From assembly GCF_022138605.1 (NCBI RefSeq), contig NZ_JACBFS010000001.1:620001-684000 (forward strand): DNA of 64,000 nt, in the 5' to 3' direction. Under the pieces are notes generated by a model that was given only the letters and a program-made list of their open reading frames with translations, made no database searches and was not told the origin of the DNA. The position numbers and the translations under genes are program-made. Below, piece by piece: positions 16,557 to 25,949 of the stretch. Numbering within the stretch: position 1 is the first letter of the stretch; every line of letters starts with the position of its first letter. The stretch comes from Xanthobacter sp. NM-25 (GTDB lineage: Bacteria; Pseudomonadota; Alphaproteobacteria; Rhizobiales; Xanthobacteraceae).

Positions 16557-17978
16557 CTAGGAGACGCGACGCGCGCCTTCCGGCTGATCGGAGTGGATCC
16601 GCACGCAATTGCGACCACTGTTCTTCGCCGCGTACATGGCCTGATCGGCGCGGGCGAACACCTGCTGTGGCGCGAGCGCTTCCAGCGCCCGGGCAACACC
16701 GATGGAGGCCCCAACCGCGAAGACCTGGCCGCCGTGCCGCATTGGGGCGGTGAGCGCCGCCAGGGCCGAGCGGACGCGGCTTTCCAAGGCACTCTCCAGC
16801 TGCGGCACCTCCATGAGCACCGCGAATTCGTCGCCGCCGATGCGGGCGATCAGCTCCGCCCCGGCGAGCTCCCGTTGCAGGCGGCGCGCCACTTCCACCA
16901 GGCAGGCATCGCCGGCCGAATGGCCATAGGTATCATTAACCGCCTTGAAGCCATCGAGATCGATCAACACCAGCGCCCTCTGCCGCGCACCAGCCAGACC
17001 GGGACGCCCGAGGCTGCGCTCGAACATGGCCCGGTTGGCAAGACCCGTGAGCGCGTCCCGCTCGGCGGTTACGCGCAGCTGCTCCAGCAGAATATGCTCC
17101 TGGGTAATGTCCTGCTTGAGGCCGAAAATCCGCACCGGCGCACCGTCTTCGACCTCAACCTCAGCGGTGAGGCGAATCCATTTCGGCGTCCCACCGGCAG
17201 CCCGCACACGCACCTCCAGGCTGAAGCCGCTGCAACGGTCGATGGCCTGCTGCCGCAGCTCCTCCATCTCCCGCCGCGAAGCGGGGTCGTAAAGGGCAAG
17301 AATCAGCTCCCGGGTCACCAGGCTGCCACGCGGCAGTTCGAACATGTCATAGACGCCATCGGTCCAGGTGAGACGCGAGGTGGCGAGATCACATTCCCAC
17401 ACGCCGATCTGCGCCTGCGCGGACGCGCGCTCATACATCTTCTTGTAGCGCAGCTCCGATGCCGCCCGTGCCCGCGCCTCGGCGGTGGCGCGCACCAGAT
17501 CGGCTCCCAGACGGGCCACCGCATCCTCGCCCCGCTGGTAGCCGATCAGCGCCGCGAGCACCCGGCCGGCATCCTCCAGCCGCGCCAGATCCTCGCGCCC
17601 GAGCTGGCGCGGCACCGTATCGACAATGCACAGTGCACCAAGGGCGGTTCCGGACGCCGCGATCAACGGCACGCTGGCAAAAAAACGGAGCGAGGCGGGA
17701 GCCAATCCCCGCAACCCCTCACTGAACTTTCCGCTGGTCGCGAGATCGGCGATCGTCAGCCGCTGGCGCACCGCCGCGGCCATGCGCAGCAGCTCCGGCA
17801 CCACAGACACGCGGCGACAAACGGGAGGAACACCTGGCTCCACACACAACAACGGCTGCCCGGGGCGGGCCAGCAGCACCTGGGGCACCTGCATCATGTG
17901 GGCGATGAGCGCCAGCTGGAGCTCGACCTCGCACCCGGAAACGGCCAGCGTCCGCGGGGGAACAAACGGCTGCATCAA
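16557..17978 (-). CDS. Diguanylate cyclase with GAF and PAS sensor domains
   Basis: 473 residues. About 20-150 form a GAF domain (FFASVPLIAASGTALGALCIVD), about 185-295 a PAS/PAC unit (IGVWECDLATSRLTW, then IRLTAEVEVEDG...IFGLKQDIT), and about 305-460 the GGDEF domain with the intact active-site loop RIGGDEF and the NDTYGHSAGD substrate segment. The c-di-GMP inhibitory RxxD site before GGDEF is absent (AGAE instead), so product feedback should be weak. No EAL domain and no membrane segment: a soluble, signal-gated c-di-GMP synthase. The ATG at 17978 follows GTGAGG at a long spacing; the next codon is also ATG. Confidence 0.92.
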   Translation of the reverse strand: MMQPFVPPRTLAVSGCEVELQLALIAHMMQVPQVLLARPGQPLLCVEPGVPPVCRRVSVVPELLRMAAAVRQRLTIADLATSGKFSEGLRGLAPASLRFFASVPLIAASGTALGALCIVDTVPRQLGREDLARLEDAGRVLAALIGYQRGEDAVARLGADLVRATAEARARAASELRYKKMYERASAQAQIGVWECDLATSRLTWTDGVYDMFELPRGSLVTRELILALYDPASRREMEELRQQAIDRCSGFSLEVRVRAAGGTPKWIRLTAEVEVEDGAPVRIFGLKQDITQEHILLEQLRVTAERDALTGLANRAMFERSLGRPGLAGARQRALVLIDLDGFKAVNDTYGHSAGDACLVEVARRLQRELAGAELIARIGGDEFAVLMEVPQLESALESRVRSALAALTAPMRHGGQVFAVGASIGVARALEALAPQQVFARADQAMYAAKNSGRNCVRIHSDQPEGARRVS

Positions 17979-18231
17979 CGGCAGACCTCACGCATGATCA
18001 AAAGGCCCCGGCTCTTCGCTGGGAACCAACCGACCGCCGCCACGCCCCTGACACGCGCTCAGGCCATGAAACATTTTCATCCGCCCCCGATTAACATAGT
18101 GTCAAACAAGCATTCATTCAAGAAGAGAGCAAAAAGAGTGACGACACACGAGCAACAGCCTCAGGATGTGAAAACAATTGTGATAGGACCAAAAAAAGAC
18201 ACTTGCCCCGACCGCCACCGCTGCTGTCAGA

Positions 18232-19632
18232 ATGGCTATAGAGATGCGTATGCCGATGCCGTCTGAGGCGTCAGACCGCGCCAGCCGGCGCGCCATCTTC
18301 GCCTGGATCCTGTTCGATCCGGCATGCCAGCCCTATTTCACCCTCATCACCACGTTCGTCTTCGCGCCGTATTTCGCCACGGCGGTAGCGGCGACACCGG
18401 CCGAAGGGCAGGCGCTCTGGGGCTTCGCCACCGGCGCCGCAGGCCTCGTGATCGCCCTGTGCTCGCCAGTGCTCGGCGCCATCGCCGACGCCTCTGGTCG
18501 CCGCAAGCCCTGGATCGTGCTGTTCGGCGCCATGCTCATGGGGGGTGCATCGCTGCTGTGGTTCGCCACGCCGGGGGACGCAAGCCGCATCCCCCTGATC
18601 CTGGCCGCGTTCGCCATCGGCACCATCGGCGTCGAGTTCGCCACCGTCTTCAATAACGCCATGATGCCGTCCCTGGTGCCGGCGGAGAAGCTCGGGCGCC
18701 TGTCCGGCACGGGCTGGGCCATGGGCTATCTCGGCGGCCTCGTCTCGCTGGCGATCATGCTCGGCTTCTTCGCCACCCAGCCGGACAGCGGCCTCACCCT
18801 CCTCGGCACGCCACCCGCCTTCGGCCTTGATGCGGCGAGCCGTGAAGGCGATCGCCTGTCCGGCCCCTTCACCGCCTTGTGGTTCGCCCTGCTCGTCTGG
18901 CCGCTGCTGCTCCTGGTACCGGATCCGCCCGCGGGGCTCCCACCGGGCGCCGCGATCAAGGTGGGCCTCGGCAATATCCGGGCGCTGCTGCCCCGCCTGC
19001 GGGCCCGCCCCACCCTCGCCCGCTTCCTCATCGCCAACATGCTTTACGCGGATGGTCTGGTGGCGCTGTTCGCCTTCGGGGGCATCTACGCCGCCGGCGT
19101 GTTCGGCTGGGGCGCCACCCAGATCGGCCTTTTTGGCATCGCCCTCACCATCACCGGCACCATCGGCGCGCTGGCGGGCGGGAGGCTGGACGACCGCCTG
19201 GGGGCCCGCACGGTCATCCGCGGCGCCCTGGCCTGCCTGATCCTCTCCTGTGTCGGCCTGTTGTCCCTGTCGCGGGACGCGCTGCTGTTCGGGCTGGTGC
19301 CCACAGCGCCGGCGCATGGGCTGTTCGCCACGCTGCCGGAGCGGTTCTATCTCGGCCTCGGCCTCCTCATCGGCCTGGTGGCCGGCCCGCTCCAGGCGGC
19401 CTCGCGCACCCTGCTGGTGCGGCTCGCGCCCGAGGCCCATCTCGCCGAGTGCTTCGGGCTGTTCGCCCTGTCCGGCAAGATTACCTCATTCGCCGCCCCC
19501 ACCAGCGTCGCCATCGTCACCGCGGCAACCGGCAGCCAGAGGGCCGGCGTGGCGGTGCTGCTGGCCTTCTTCAGCGCCGGCGCACTCCTGATGCGACGCC
19601 AGGAGCCTCAGCGAGAAGGGGGTGGTGATTGA
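18232..19632 (+). CDS. MFS transporter of the UMF1/Atg22-like family
   Basis: 466 residues with about 12 hydrophobic segments. The N-terminus ASRRAIFAWILFDPACQPYF and the loop GAIADASGRRKPWIVLFG are characteristic of the Atg22-like (UMF1) branch of the major facilitator superfamily, as is GTIGVEFATVFNNAMMPSLV. Inner-membrane exporter or permease of unknown substrate. The ribosome site is weak for the ATG at 18232; ATGs at 18244 and 18250 are alternatives. The gene stands divergent from the GAF-PAS-GGDEF gene, with 253 bp of relatively AT-rich DNA between them. Confidence 0.85.
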   Translation: MAIEMRMPMPSEASDRASRRAIFAWILFDPACQPYFTLITTFVFAPYFATAVAATPAEGQALWGFATGAAGLVIALCSPVLGAIADASGRRKPWIVLFGAMLMGGASLLWFATPGDASRIPLILAAFAIGTIGVEFATVFNNAMMPSLVPAEKLGRLSGTGWAMGYLGGLVSLAIMLGFFATQPDSGLTLLGTPPAFGLDAASREGDRLSGPFTALWFALLVWPLLLLVPDPPAGLPPGAAIKVGLGNIRALLPRLRARPTLARFLIANMLYADGLVALFAFGGIYAAGVFGWGATQIGLFGIALTITGTIGALAGGRLDDRLGARTVIRGALACLILSCVGLLSLSRDALLFGLVPTAPAHGLFATLPERFYLGLGLLIGLVAGPLQAASRTLLVRLAPEAHLAECFGLFALSGKITSFAAPTSVAIVTAATGSQRAGVAVLLAFFSAGALLMRRQEPQREGGGD

Positions 19633-19727
19633 CGGCCGCCGACTCGGCGGCATCGACCGCCTGCTTGCACCGGCCCGGATCCTCAGCCAAGGATGTCCAG
19701 TCTTTGCATCAGCCACTTGAGCCTGTC

Positions 19728-20060
19728 ATGACGCTGCGCCCCATCCGATTTGATCCCAAGCCGCCGGTGGACCCCACGTCGGCGACGACCGTTCATGAGT
19801 GGTATCAGGATCGAACCGGCGCCTTCTCGGCGGGATTCTGGGCGTCGCAGGCCTCGACCCTGGCGGTGAAGTATGACGAGGATGAATTCTGCATGCTGCT
19901 GGAGGGCACGGTGGAGCTGACCGATGCCTCGGGGCACACGGAGACCTTCACCGCCGGCGACGCTTTCGTCATCCCCTCCGGCTTCACCGGCACCTGGAAA
20001 AGTGTCACCGCCGTGCGTAAGTTCTACGTGGTGCACTTGCCGAAGCCGACCGCCGACTGA
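19728..20060 (+). CDS. Cupin domain protein (DUF861/ureidoglycine-type cupin fold)
   Basis: 110 residues from the ATG at 19728. A single cupin barrel: FSAGFWASQASTLAVKYDEDEFCMLLEG (two pieces of the first motif) followed by FTAGDAFVIPSGFTGTWKS (second motif). The first motif has Glu/Asp in place of the His-His pair, so metal binding is doubtful; this is typical of Cupin_3/EutQ-like proteins. The frame is open upstream to a TTG at 19629, but that stretch does not look like protein. Function unknown; no operon partner is evident. Confidence 0.72.
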   Translation: MTLRPIRFDPKPPVDPTSATTVHEWYQDRTGAFSAGFWASQASTLAVKYDEDEFCMLLEGTVELTDASGHTETFTAGDAFVIPSGFTGTWKSVTAVRKFYVVHLPKPTAD

Positions 20061-20180
20061 ACCGCCCCGCCCTGTCAGCGCAACCCCGGTCCGCGCACGA
20101 GGCCCTCGCCTTTGGCCGGGGCTGGTGCCATTTTGTTCTCTTCACAGAATCATGGGGCCATTGAGTCGACCGTTTTGAGC

Positions 20181-22616
20181 ATGCCCTCCGATCCCTTCCG
20201 CAATGCCGGCGCGCCGGCTCCCGAGCTTCCGGCGCCGCGTCCCGGCGGCATCGCCGCGCGGGCGCGCGCCGCCATGGCGCCACCGGCAGCCGCCCCCGTG
20301 CCCTATCTCGACGGGCTCAATCCGGAGCAGCGGGCGGCGGTGGAAACCCTGGAGGGCCCGCTGCTGGTGCTGGCCGGTGCCGGCACCGGCAAGACCCGCG
20401 TGCTCACCACCCGCATCGCCCACATCCTGGCCACGGGCCGCGCCTATCCCTCGCAGATCCTGGCGGTGACCTTCACCAACAAGGCCGCGCGGGAGATGAA
20501 GGAGCGCATCGCCTCCATGGTGGGCGACCAGGTGGAAGGCATGCCCTGGCTCGGCACCTTCCATGCCATCGGCGTGCGGATCCTGCGGCGCCACCACGAG
20601 CTGGTGGGGCTGAAGAGCGGCTTCACCATTCTCGATACCGACGACCAGATCCGGCTGATGAAGCAGCAGCTGGCGGCGGAAGGCATCGACGAGAAGCGCT
20701 GGCCCGCCCGGCTGCTGGCCGCCACCATCGATGGCTGGAAGAACCGCGGCCTGTCCCCCAGGGACGTGCCCGCCGGCGAGGGCGCGGTGTTTGCCAATGG
20801 CAAGGGCGCGGCTCTTTACGCCGCCTACCAGGCCCGGCTGAAGGCGCTGAACGCGGTGGATTTCGGCGATCTGCTGTTGGAAGGCATCCGCCTGTTCCGC
20901 GAAAATCCCGATGTGCTCGCCGAATACCACCGCAAGTTCAAATATCTGCTGGTGGACGAGTACCAGGACACCAACGTCGCCCAATATCTGTGGCTGCGGC
21001 TTCTGGCCCAGGGCTCGCGCAACGTGTGCTGCGTGGGCGACGACGACCAGTCCATCTATGGCTGGCGCGGCGCCGAGGTGGACAACATCCTGCGCTTCGA
21101 GAGCGATTTTCCCGGCGCCACGGTGATCCGGCTGGAGCGCAACTATCGCTCCACCGGCCATATCCTGGCGGCGGCGTCCCACCTCATCGCCCACAACGAG
21201 GGGCGGCTCGGCAAGACCCTGTTCTCGGAAGGGGAGGATGGCGAGCGCGTCACCGTCACCGGCGCATGGGATTCCGGCGAGGAGGCCCGCGCCATCGGCG
21301 AGGAGATCGAGGCCCTGCAGCGGGCGGGCCATGCCCTCTCGCAGATCGCCATCCTGGTGCGCGCTTCGTTCCAGATGCGCGAGTTTGAAGACCGCTTCAT
21401 CACGCTGGGGCTCAATTACAAGGTCATAGGCGGCCCGCGCTTCTATGAACGGGCGGAAATCCGCGATGCGCTGGCCTATCTGCGCTGCGTGAACTCCACC
21501 TCTGACGACCTCGCCTTCGAGCGCATCGTCAACGTGCCCAAGCGCGGCATTGGCGACGCCACCCTCAAGCAGATCCACGATGTCGCCCGCGCTGCCGGCG
21601 TGCCGCTGCAGGAGGCGGCCCGGGTGCTGACCGAGAGCGAGGAGCTGAAGCCCAAGGTGCGTGCCACCCTGCGCGGGCTGATGGAGGCGTTCGAACGCTG
21701 GCGCGAGCAGGCGCGCGTGTTGTCCCACACCGAGATGGCCGAGATCGTGCTCGACGAGAGCGGCTATACGGAGATGTGGCAGAAGGACCGCTCCGCCGAG
21801 GCTGCCGGCCGGCTGGAAAACCTGAAGGAGCTGGTGCGCTCCATGGAGCCGTTCGAGAATCTCGGCGGCTTCCTGGAGCACATCTCCCTTGTGATGGATA
21901 CCGAGCAGGGCGCCGGCGAGGATGCGGTGCAGGTGATGACCCTGCATTCCGCCAAGGGCCTGGAGTTCGACACCGTCTTCCTCCCCGGCTGGGAGGAAGG
22001 CCTGTTCCCCCATCAGCGGGCCCTCGACGAGCAGGGCAAGGCGGGATTGGAGGAAGAGCGGCGGCTCGCTTATGTGGGCATCACCCGCGCGCGGGCCTCC
22101 GCCCGCATCTATTTCGCCTCCAACCGGCGCATTCACGGCCTGTGGAATTCCACGGTGCCGAGCCGCTTTCTGGACGAGTTGCCCGATGCCCATGTGCAGG
22201 TGGAGGAAAGCCGCGGCGGCTCCGGCTGGGGCGGCTCCAGCTATGGCGGCAGCTATGGGGCGAGCCGCTTCGACCGCGCCGGGGCGAGCCCCTTCTCGGG
22301 CTCGTCCTATGGCACCCCCGGCTGGCAGCGCGCCCAGAACCAGCGCAACGAGACGGAGGGCGGTTCTGGCGAGCGCAATGGCCGCTACAACGGGGGCCAG
22401 AACTGGGGGAGCGAGCGGCGTGGACCGAAGGTGATCGAGGGCACCCTGCTCGCCACCTCCACCACATCGAGCTCGGCCTTCACGACCGGCGAGCGGGTGT
22501 TCCACATCAAGTTCGGCTATGGCGAGGTGACCGGCATCGACGGCAACAAGCTCACCGTGCTGTTCGACAAGGCCGGCGAAAAGCGGGTGATCGAGACCTT
22601 CGTCGAGAAGGTTTAA
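20181..22616 (+). CDS. uvrD: UvrD/PcrA-type ATP-dependent 3'-5' DNA helicase
   Basis: 811 residues from the ATG at 20181, typical of UvrD/PcrA. Superfamily 1A motifs in order: GLNPEQRAAV (Q motif), GAGTGKTRVLT (Walker A), LAVTFTNKAAREMKER, LLVDEYQDTN (Walker B), VGDDDQSIYGWRGA (III), LERNYRST (IV), TLHSAKGLEFDTVF (V) and RRLAYVGITRAR (VI). A Gly/Ser-rich linker (about 680-745) leads to a C-terminal Tudor-like module (VFHIKFGYGEVTGIDGNKL), which in UvrD/PcrA contacts RNA polymerase. Role: nucleotide-excision and mismatch repair and clearing of stalled polymerase. No alphaproteobacterial SOS box is seen upstream. Confidence 0.93.
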   Translation: MPSDPFRNAGAPAPELPAPRPGGIAARARAAMAPPAAAPVPYLDGLNPEQRAAVETLEGPLLVLAGAGTGKTRVLTTRIAHILATGRAYPSQILAVTFTNKAAREMKERIASMVGDQVEGMPWLGTFHAIGVRILRRHHELVGLKSGFTILDTDDQIRLMKQQLAAEGIDEKRWPARLLAATIDGWKNRGLSPRDVPAGEGAVFANGKGAALYAAYQARLKALNAVDFGDLLLEGIRLFRENPDVLAEYHRKFKYLLVDEYQDTNVAQYLWLRLLAQGSRNVCCVGDDDQSIYGWRGAEVDNILRFESDFPGATVIRLERNYRSTGHILAAASHLIAHNEGRLGKTLFSEGEDGERVTVTGAWDSGEEARAIGEEIEALQRAGHALSQIAILVRASFQMREFEDRFITLGLNYKVIGGPRFYERAEIRDALAYLRCVNSTSDDLAFERIVNVPKRGIGDATLKQIHDVARAAGVPLQEAARVLTESEELKPKVRATLRGLMEAFERWREQARVLSHTEMAEIVLDESGYTEMWQKDRSAEAAGRLENLKELVRSMEPFENLGGFLEHISLVMDTEQGAGEDAVQVMTLHSAKGLEFDTVFLPGWEEGLFPHQRALDEQGKAGLEEERRLAYVGITRARASARIYFASNRRIHGLWNSTVPSRFLDELPDAHVQVEESRGGSGWGGSSYGGSYGASRFDRAGASPFSGSSYGTPGWQRAQNQRNETEGGSGERNGRYNGGQNWGSERRGPKVIEGTLLATSTTSSSAFTTGERVFHIKFGYGEVTGIDGNKLTVLFDKAGEKRVIETFVEKV

Positions 22617-22828
22617 GCCCCGCGCGCCGATGCTGTCGAAAAGGCGCGGAAGAGAGGCGCCGCCGCCGCGCGACAACTTGCGTTCACCGGGCGGAGATGG
22701 CTAGATCGACTTGGGCGTTGCAGCGGCAGCCACGCTCGCCTTGCAGCGCGACGCCCACCCGGTGGCGCGCACGAAATGGTTTTCCGCGCGCCCGGCTCGG
22801 CGGTGCCGCGGCCAGATGCGCAGCACCC

Positions 22829-24082
22829 ATGCCTTTCGTCAACATCATGCTCCTGATCATCGGTCTGGTGCTTTACGTGGCCGCCATGCTGGGCCTGTTC
22901 CGCTGGCGGAACACCCTCGGCATTGGCACGTTCTTCTGCGCGCTCGGCAGCATCCATTTCATGGAGACCTATCTGGCGGCGAGCTTCTATGTCGCCCTGC
23001 CGCTGGGCGCCTCCCTCTCGCCGGGCTCGGTGGTGATGTTCTCGGGCAAGCTGGCGCTGCTGCTGCTGGTCTATATCCGCGAGGATGCGCAGGTGGCGCG
23101 CCAGCCCATTTATGGGCTGCTGTTCGGCAATCTCTTCCTCATCGCATTCGTCACGGTGCTGCGCCTGCACCGTGACGTGGGCGGACTGGCGGGTAGCGGC
23201 GAGCTCTCCTTTCTCGATCAGCTCGGTGGGCTGATGCTGTGGGGCACGGCGCTGCTGTTCCTCGACTGCATCGCCATGATCCTGCTTTACGAGCGCATCT
23301 CGCGGCCATTGCGACGCCTTCCGTTCCTGGCCATCTGGCTGACCCTGGCCTGTGTGCTCACCTTTGATCAGGCTGGCTTCTTCGCCATGCTGCATCTCGC
23401 CTTCGACGTGCCCTTCTCGGCGGGGATCGGCGGCTGGCTCGGCAAGCTGGCGGCGGCGGGATTGTGCGCGGCCATGCTGCTGTTCTACCTGGACCGGTTT
23501 GAGATGCGGGCTGACGGCCCGCCGCGCCGTCTGTCGGATGTTTTCGACATCCTGACGTATCGACAACGCTTCGAAGAGCTGACCCGCGCATCGCGCCGTG
23601 ACCCACTGACCCAGTTGCTGCATCGCGGCCAACTGGAGCCGCTCGGCCGCGATCTCCTCGCGGTTTCGGCCACCACCAATCGACCGATGAGCCTGTTGCT
23701 CATCGACATCGACAATTTCAAGACGGTGAACGACCGCCACGGCCATCCGGTGGGAGACGCGGTGCTGCGCATCGTCGCCGACGCCATGACCGACGCCCTG
23801 CGCCAGTCCGATTATGTGGTGCGATATGGTGGCGACGAGTTCGTGGCATTCGCGCCCGGCGTCTCGCACCTGCAGGCCTTGCGCCTCGCCACCATGCTGC
23901 GGGAGCGGATCGCTCTGTTGTCCCTGCCCCCACATGTGGAGCCGCTCACCCTGTCCATTGGCGTCGCCACCGCCCCGCAGGATGCCGACACCATCAGCGG
24001 CCTGCTGACGGTGGCCGACCAGCGGCTCTATGCCTCCAAGGGCAGCGGACGCAACACGGTGACCGGCGCATTCGACTCCTGA
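22829..24082 (+). CDS. Membrane-bound diguanylate cyclase (GGDEF) with N-terminal membrane domain
   Basis: 417 residues from the ATG at 22829 (weak ribosome site; no better start in frame). Residues about 1-225 contain six or seven hydrophobic segments, a membrane sensor module I cannot assign to a named MASE family. The GGDEF domain (about 250-410) has an intact active loop RYGGDEF and, directly before it, RQSD in the register of the RxxD inhibitory site, so product inhibition by c-di-GMP is expected. This contrasts with the soluble cyclase at 16.5-18.0 kb. No EAL domain. It follows uvrD after 212 bp without a gene. Confidence 0.88.
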   Translation: MPFVNIMLLIIGLVLYVAAMLGLFRWRNTLGIGTFFCALGSIHFMETYLAASFYVALPLGASLSPGSVVMFSGKLALLLLVYIREDAQVARQPIYGLLFGNLFLIAFVTVLRLHRDVGGLAGSGELSFLDQLGGLMLWGTALLFLDCIAMILLYERISRPLRRLPFLAIWLTLACVLTFDQAGFFAMLHLAFDVPFSAGIGGWLGKLAAAGLCAAMLLFYLDRFEMRADGPPRRLSDVFDILTYRQRFEELTRASRRDPLTQLLHRGQLEPLGRDLLAVSATTNRPMSLLLIDIDNFKTVNDRHGHPVGDAVLRIVADAMTDALRQSDYVVRYGGDEFVAFAPGVSHLQALRLATMLRERIALLSLPPHVEPLTLSIGVATAPQDADTISGLLTVADQRLYASKGSGRNTVTGAFDS

Positions 24083-24329
24083 GCGCGGCGTTCGGCCGGT
24101 TCGCATGCGTTTTTCATTGAAAGGGGAAAAGCCTCTCGGCTATGGAACCGCAACGGCGCCGGCATCCGTCGACGCGCCACATCATCAACGCTGCAGTCTC
24201 GCAGCGCTTTAGTCTCGCGCCGCCCTGCCGGGCCCGTGGCACCCGCCGCCGGCGGGCAGCCAGCACAACATATGGGCGGCCCCACCGGCGCATCGCTGCC
24301 GCGGGCCGCGTGATCCGGATATCGCTTCC

Positions 24330-25241
24330 ATGCTCGAAGGCCTGCCTCCCAACGACGCCAGCCACGTGATGCGCGTCGCCGCCCCCCGCGCCTCCGCGCA
24401 GCGGATCGCCGATCTCATTTCAGAGACCTTCGATCCGGCCGAGGTGGCGGTGGCCAATTTCGAGCGCGGCGAAGACGACTGGGTGGTGGAGGTGTTCGCC
24501 GGCGAGGCGTTCGACGCCGATCGCCTGCGCGAATTGGTGGGCTTTGCCGCCGGCCCGGAGCTGGCCGCGGCCACCACCTTTTCAGCGGTGGAACAGAAGG
24601 ACTGGGTGGCCGCCAGCCTGGAAGGACTGGCGCCGGTGAAGGTCGGCCCCTTCATGGTGCACGGGTCCCATGACCGCGGCCGGGTCCGGGGCAGCACCAT
24701 CGGCATCGAGATCGAGGCGGCGCTGGCCTTCGGCACAGGGCACCATGGCACGACCCAGGGCTGCCTCGCCGCCATTGCCGATGTGGCCCGCCGGGCCTGC
24801 CCGGCGCGCGTGCTCGATATCGGCACCGGCACCGGGGTGCTGGCCATTGCGGCCGCCCGCCGCTTCCACACCCAGGTGGTGGCCAGCGATATCGACATCA
24901 TCGCCGTGCGCACCGCCCGGGCCAATGCCCGTGCCAACCACGCGGGCACCGGCATCACCATGCTCCACGCCGCCGGCGCGGATGCCGCGTCCATCGCCGC
25001 GGGCGGTCCCTACGATCTGATCCTGGCGAATATTCTGTTGCCGCCGCTCAAGCGGCTGGCGCGGCCGCTGCGCAACCTGCTGGCCCCGGGCGGGCACATC
25101 GTGCTGTCGGGCCTGCTGGTGAGCCAGGTGCCGGCCGCCCTCGCCGCCTACCGCAGCCAGGGGCTTTATCTGGTCAAGCAGCGCCACATCGAAGGCTGGG
25201 CGACGCTGGAACTCTCCGCCGACGGCGCCGGCCGGCTCTGA
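24330..25241 (+). CDS. prmA: Ribosomal protein L11 methyltransferase
   Basis: 303 residues, normal for PrmA. Class I SAM-dependent methyltransferase: substrate-side motif EAALAFGTGHHGTTQGCL (about 130-147), SAM-binding motif I VLDIGTGTGVLAIAA and catalytic-region motif LILANILLPPL are intact. It trimethylates ribosomal protein L11 at several positions in the cytoplasm. The N-terminal L11-docking part is shorter and less conserved, as usual. The ATG at 24330 has no strong Shine-Dalgarno. The 247 bp before it show nothing but a small CCCGCCGCCGGCGGG dyad. Confidence 0.92.
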   Translation: MLEGLPPNDASHVMRVAAPRASAQRIADLISETFDPAEVAVANFERGEDDWVVEVFAGEAFDADRLRELVGFAAGPELAAATTFSAVEQKDWVAASLEGLAPVKVGPFMVHGSHDRGRVRGSTIGIEIEAALAFGTGHHGTTQGCLAAIADVARRACPARVLDIGTGTGVLAIAAARRFHTQVVASDIDIIAVRTARANARANHAGTGITMLHAAGADAASIAAGGPYDLILANILLPPLKRLARPLRNLLAPGGHIVLSGLLVSQVPAALAAYRSQGLYLVKQRHIEGWATLELSADGAGRL

Positions 25242-25366
25242 AGCGGCGCCCGCGCGACGCCATCGCAGGCAACCGACGCCGGGTCGTAACCGATCCGGCG
25301 CGGGATCACATCGCCTGAAATATCCAAAGCATCAGCCCTCAGGCCAAAGCGCCCGCAGGGCCTGCC

Positions 25367-25390
25367 GCTGCGACTTGTGCTGCGACTTGC
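25367..25390 (+). repeat. 12-bp direct repeat in a non-coding gap
   Basis: GCTGCGACTTGT followed by GCTGCGACTTGC, two near-identical 12-bp units in the 267-bp stretch between prmA and the 62-residue gene. No gene or promoter was recognised in this gap; the repeat may be replication slippage. Confidence 0.6.
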
Positions 25391-25508
25391 GCATGCGGCT
25401 TCGCACAGCCGCCACGTCGCGCCCGCAGTGCCGCACCGTGCGCGCCCGGACACCGTCCGCGCGCCACCCTGCGCACACCATTCCGAGCGCGCCTGCGCCA
25501 GGTGCCCT

Positions 25509-25697
25509 TCAGACCAGCGGACCCGCGGGACGGCCGGCCAGATAACGCGCCAGCTCCTTCTCAGCCTGCTCGGTCCGCGCGGCGATCACCGTGTCCAGCA
25601 GGCGCGCGAAGAAGCCCCGCGCCGGGCGGGCGTGGGCGGGCACACCCATGGCATGGGACGCCAAAAGGGTCTTTTCGGGATAGGTAGCAGCACTCAT
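25509..25697 (-). CDS. Small hypothetical protein, 62 residues
   Basis: ATG at 25697 with a near-perfect AGGAGG Shine-Dalgarno, which is the main evidence that it is real. The second half, GFFARLLDTVIAARTEQAEKE followed by LARYL, forms one amphipathic helix; the first half is Pro/Ala rich and probably disordered. Short proteins with an FFARLLD...AExE.ARYL helix are common in Rhizobiales but have no known function. No signal peptide or membrane segment. The promoter region is notable for two palindromic sites at 25737-25808. Confidence 0.75.
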   Translation of the reverse strand: MSAATYPEKTLLASHAMGVPAHARPARGFFARLLDTVIAARTEQAEKELARYLAGRPAGPLV

Positions 25698-25736
25698 GGA
25701 TGCCTCCTGTACCGGGCCATGTCGGCCGTGATGCGA

Positions 25737-25808
25737 TGCAATATATGCTGCATTGCACCAGAAACGGAACAGATAGGTAAGCATAGCTGCCCTGCATTGC
25801 GCGCAATG
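25737..25808. promoter_or_regulatory. Paired palindromic sites upstream of the 62-residue gene
   Basis: TGCAAT (25737-25742) and ATTGCA (25752-25757) form a 21-bp dyad. CATTGCGCGCAATG (25795-25808) is a perfect 14-bp palindrome. Both share the ATTGC/GCAAT half-site, 38 bp apart, and a TATATT -10-like hexamer on the minus strand lies within the first dyad. This looks like a repressor operator pair around a promoter; the regulator is unknown. Confidence 0.5.
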
Positions 25809-25949
25809 AAGGCACGCCCCCGTGCCTCCGCCCGATGCAGAGTTCCACGAACCTTTGATTTTCGGAGATTGGCGGCGCATTGCCGAAAAAAACGGCGCCG
25901 TTGATGCGGGGGATACGCGCCCCCGCGTTCGGTGTCAATCCGGCGCGCC

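Noticed and set aside
20112..20181. SOS (LexA) box ahead of uvrD
   Set aside because: GTTCTCTTCACAGAAT lacks the second GTTC of the alphaproteobacterial GTTC-N7-GTTC box.
24083..24329. Riboswitch upstream of prmA
   Set aside because: Only short GC dyads; none of the conserved cores (TPP, cobalamin, SAM-II, glycine) could be recognised.
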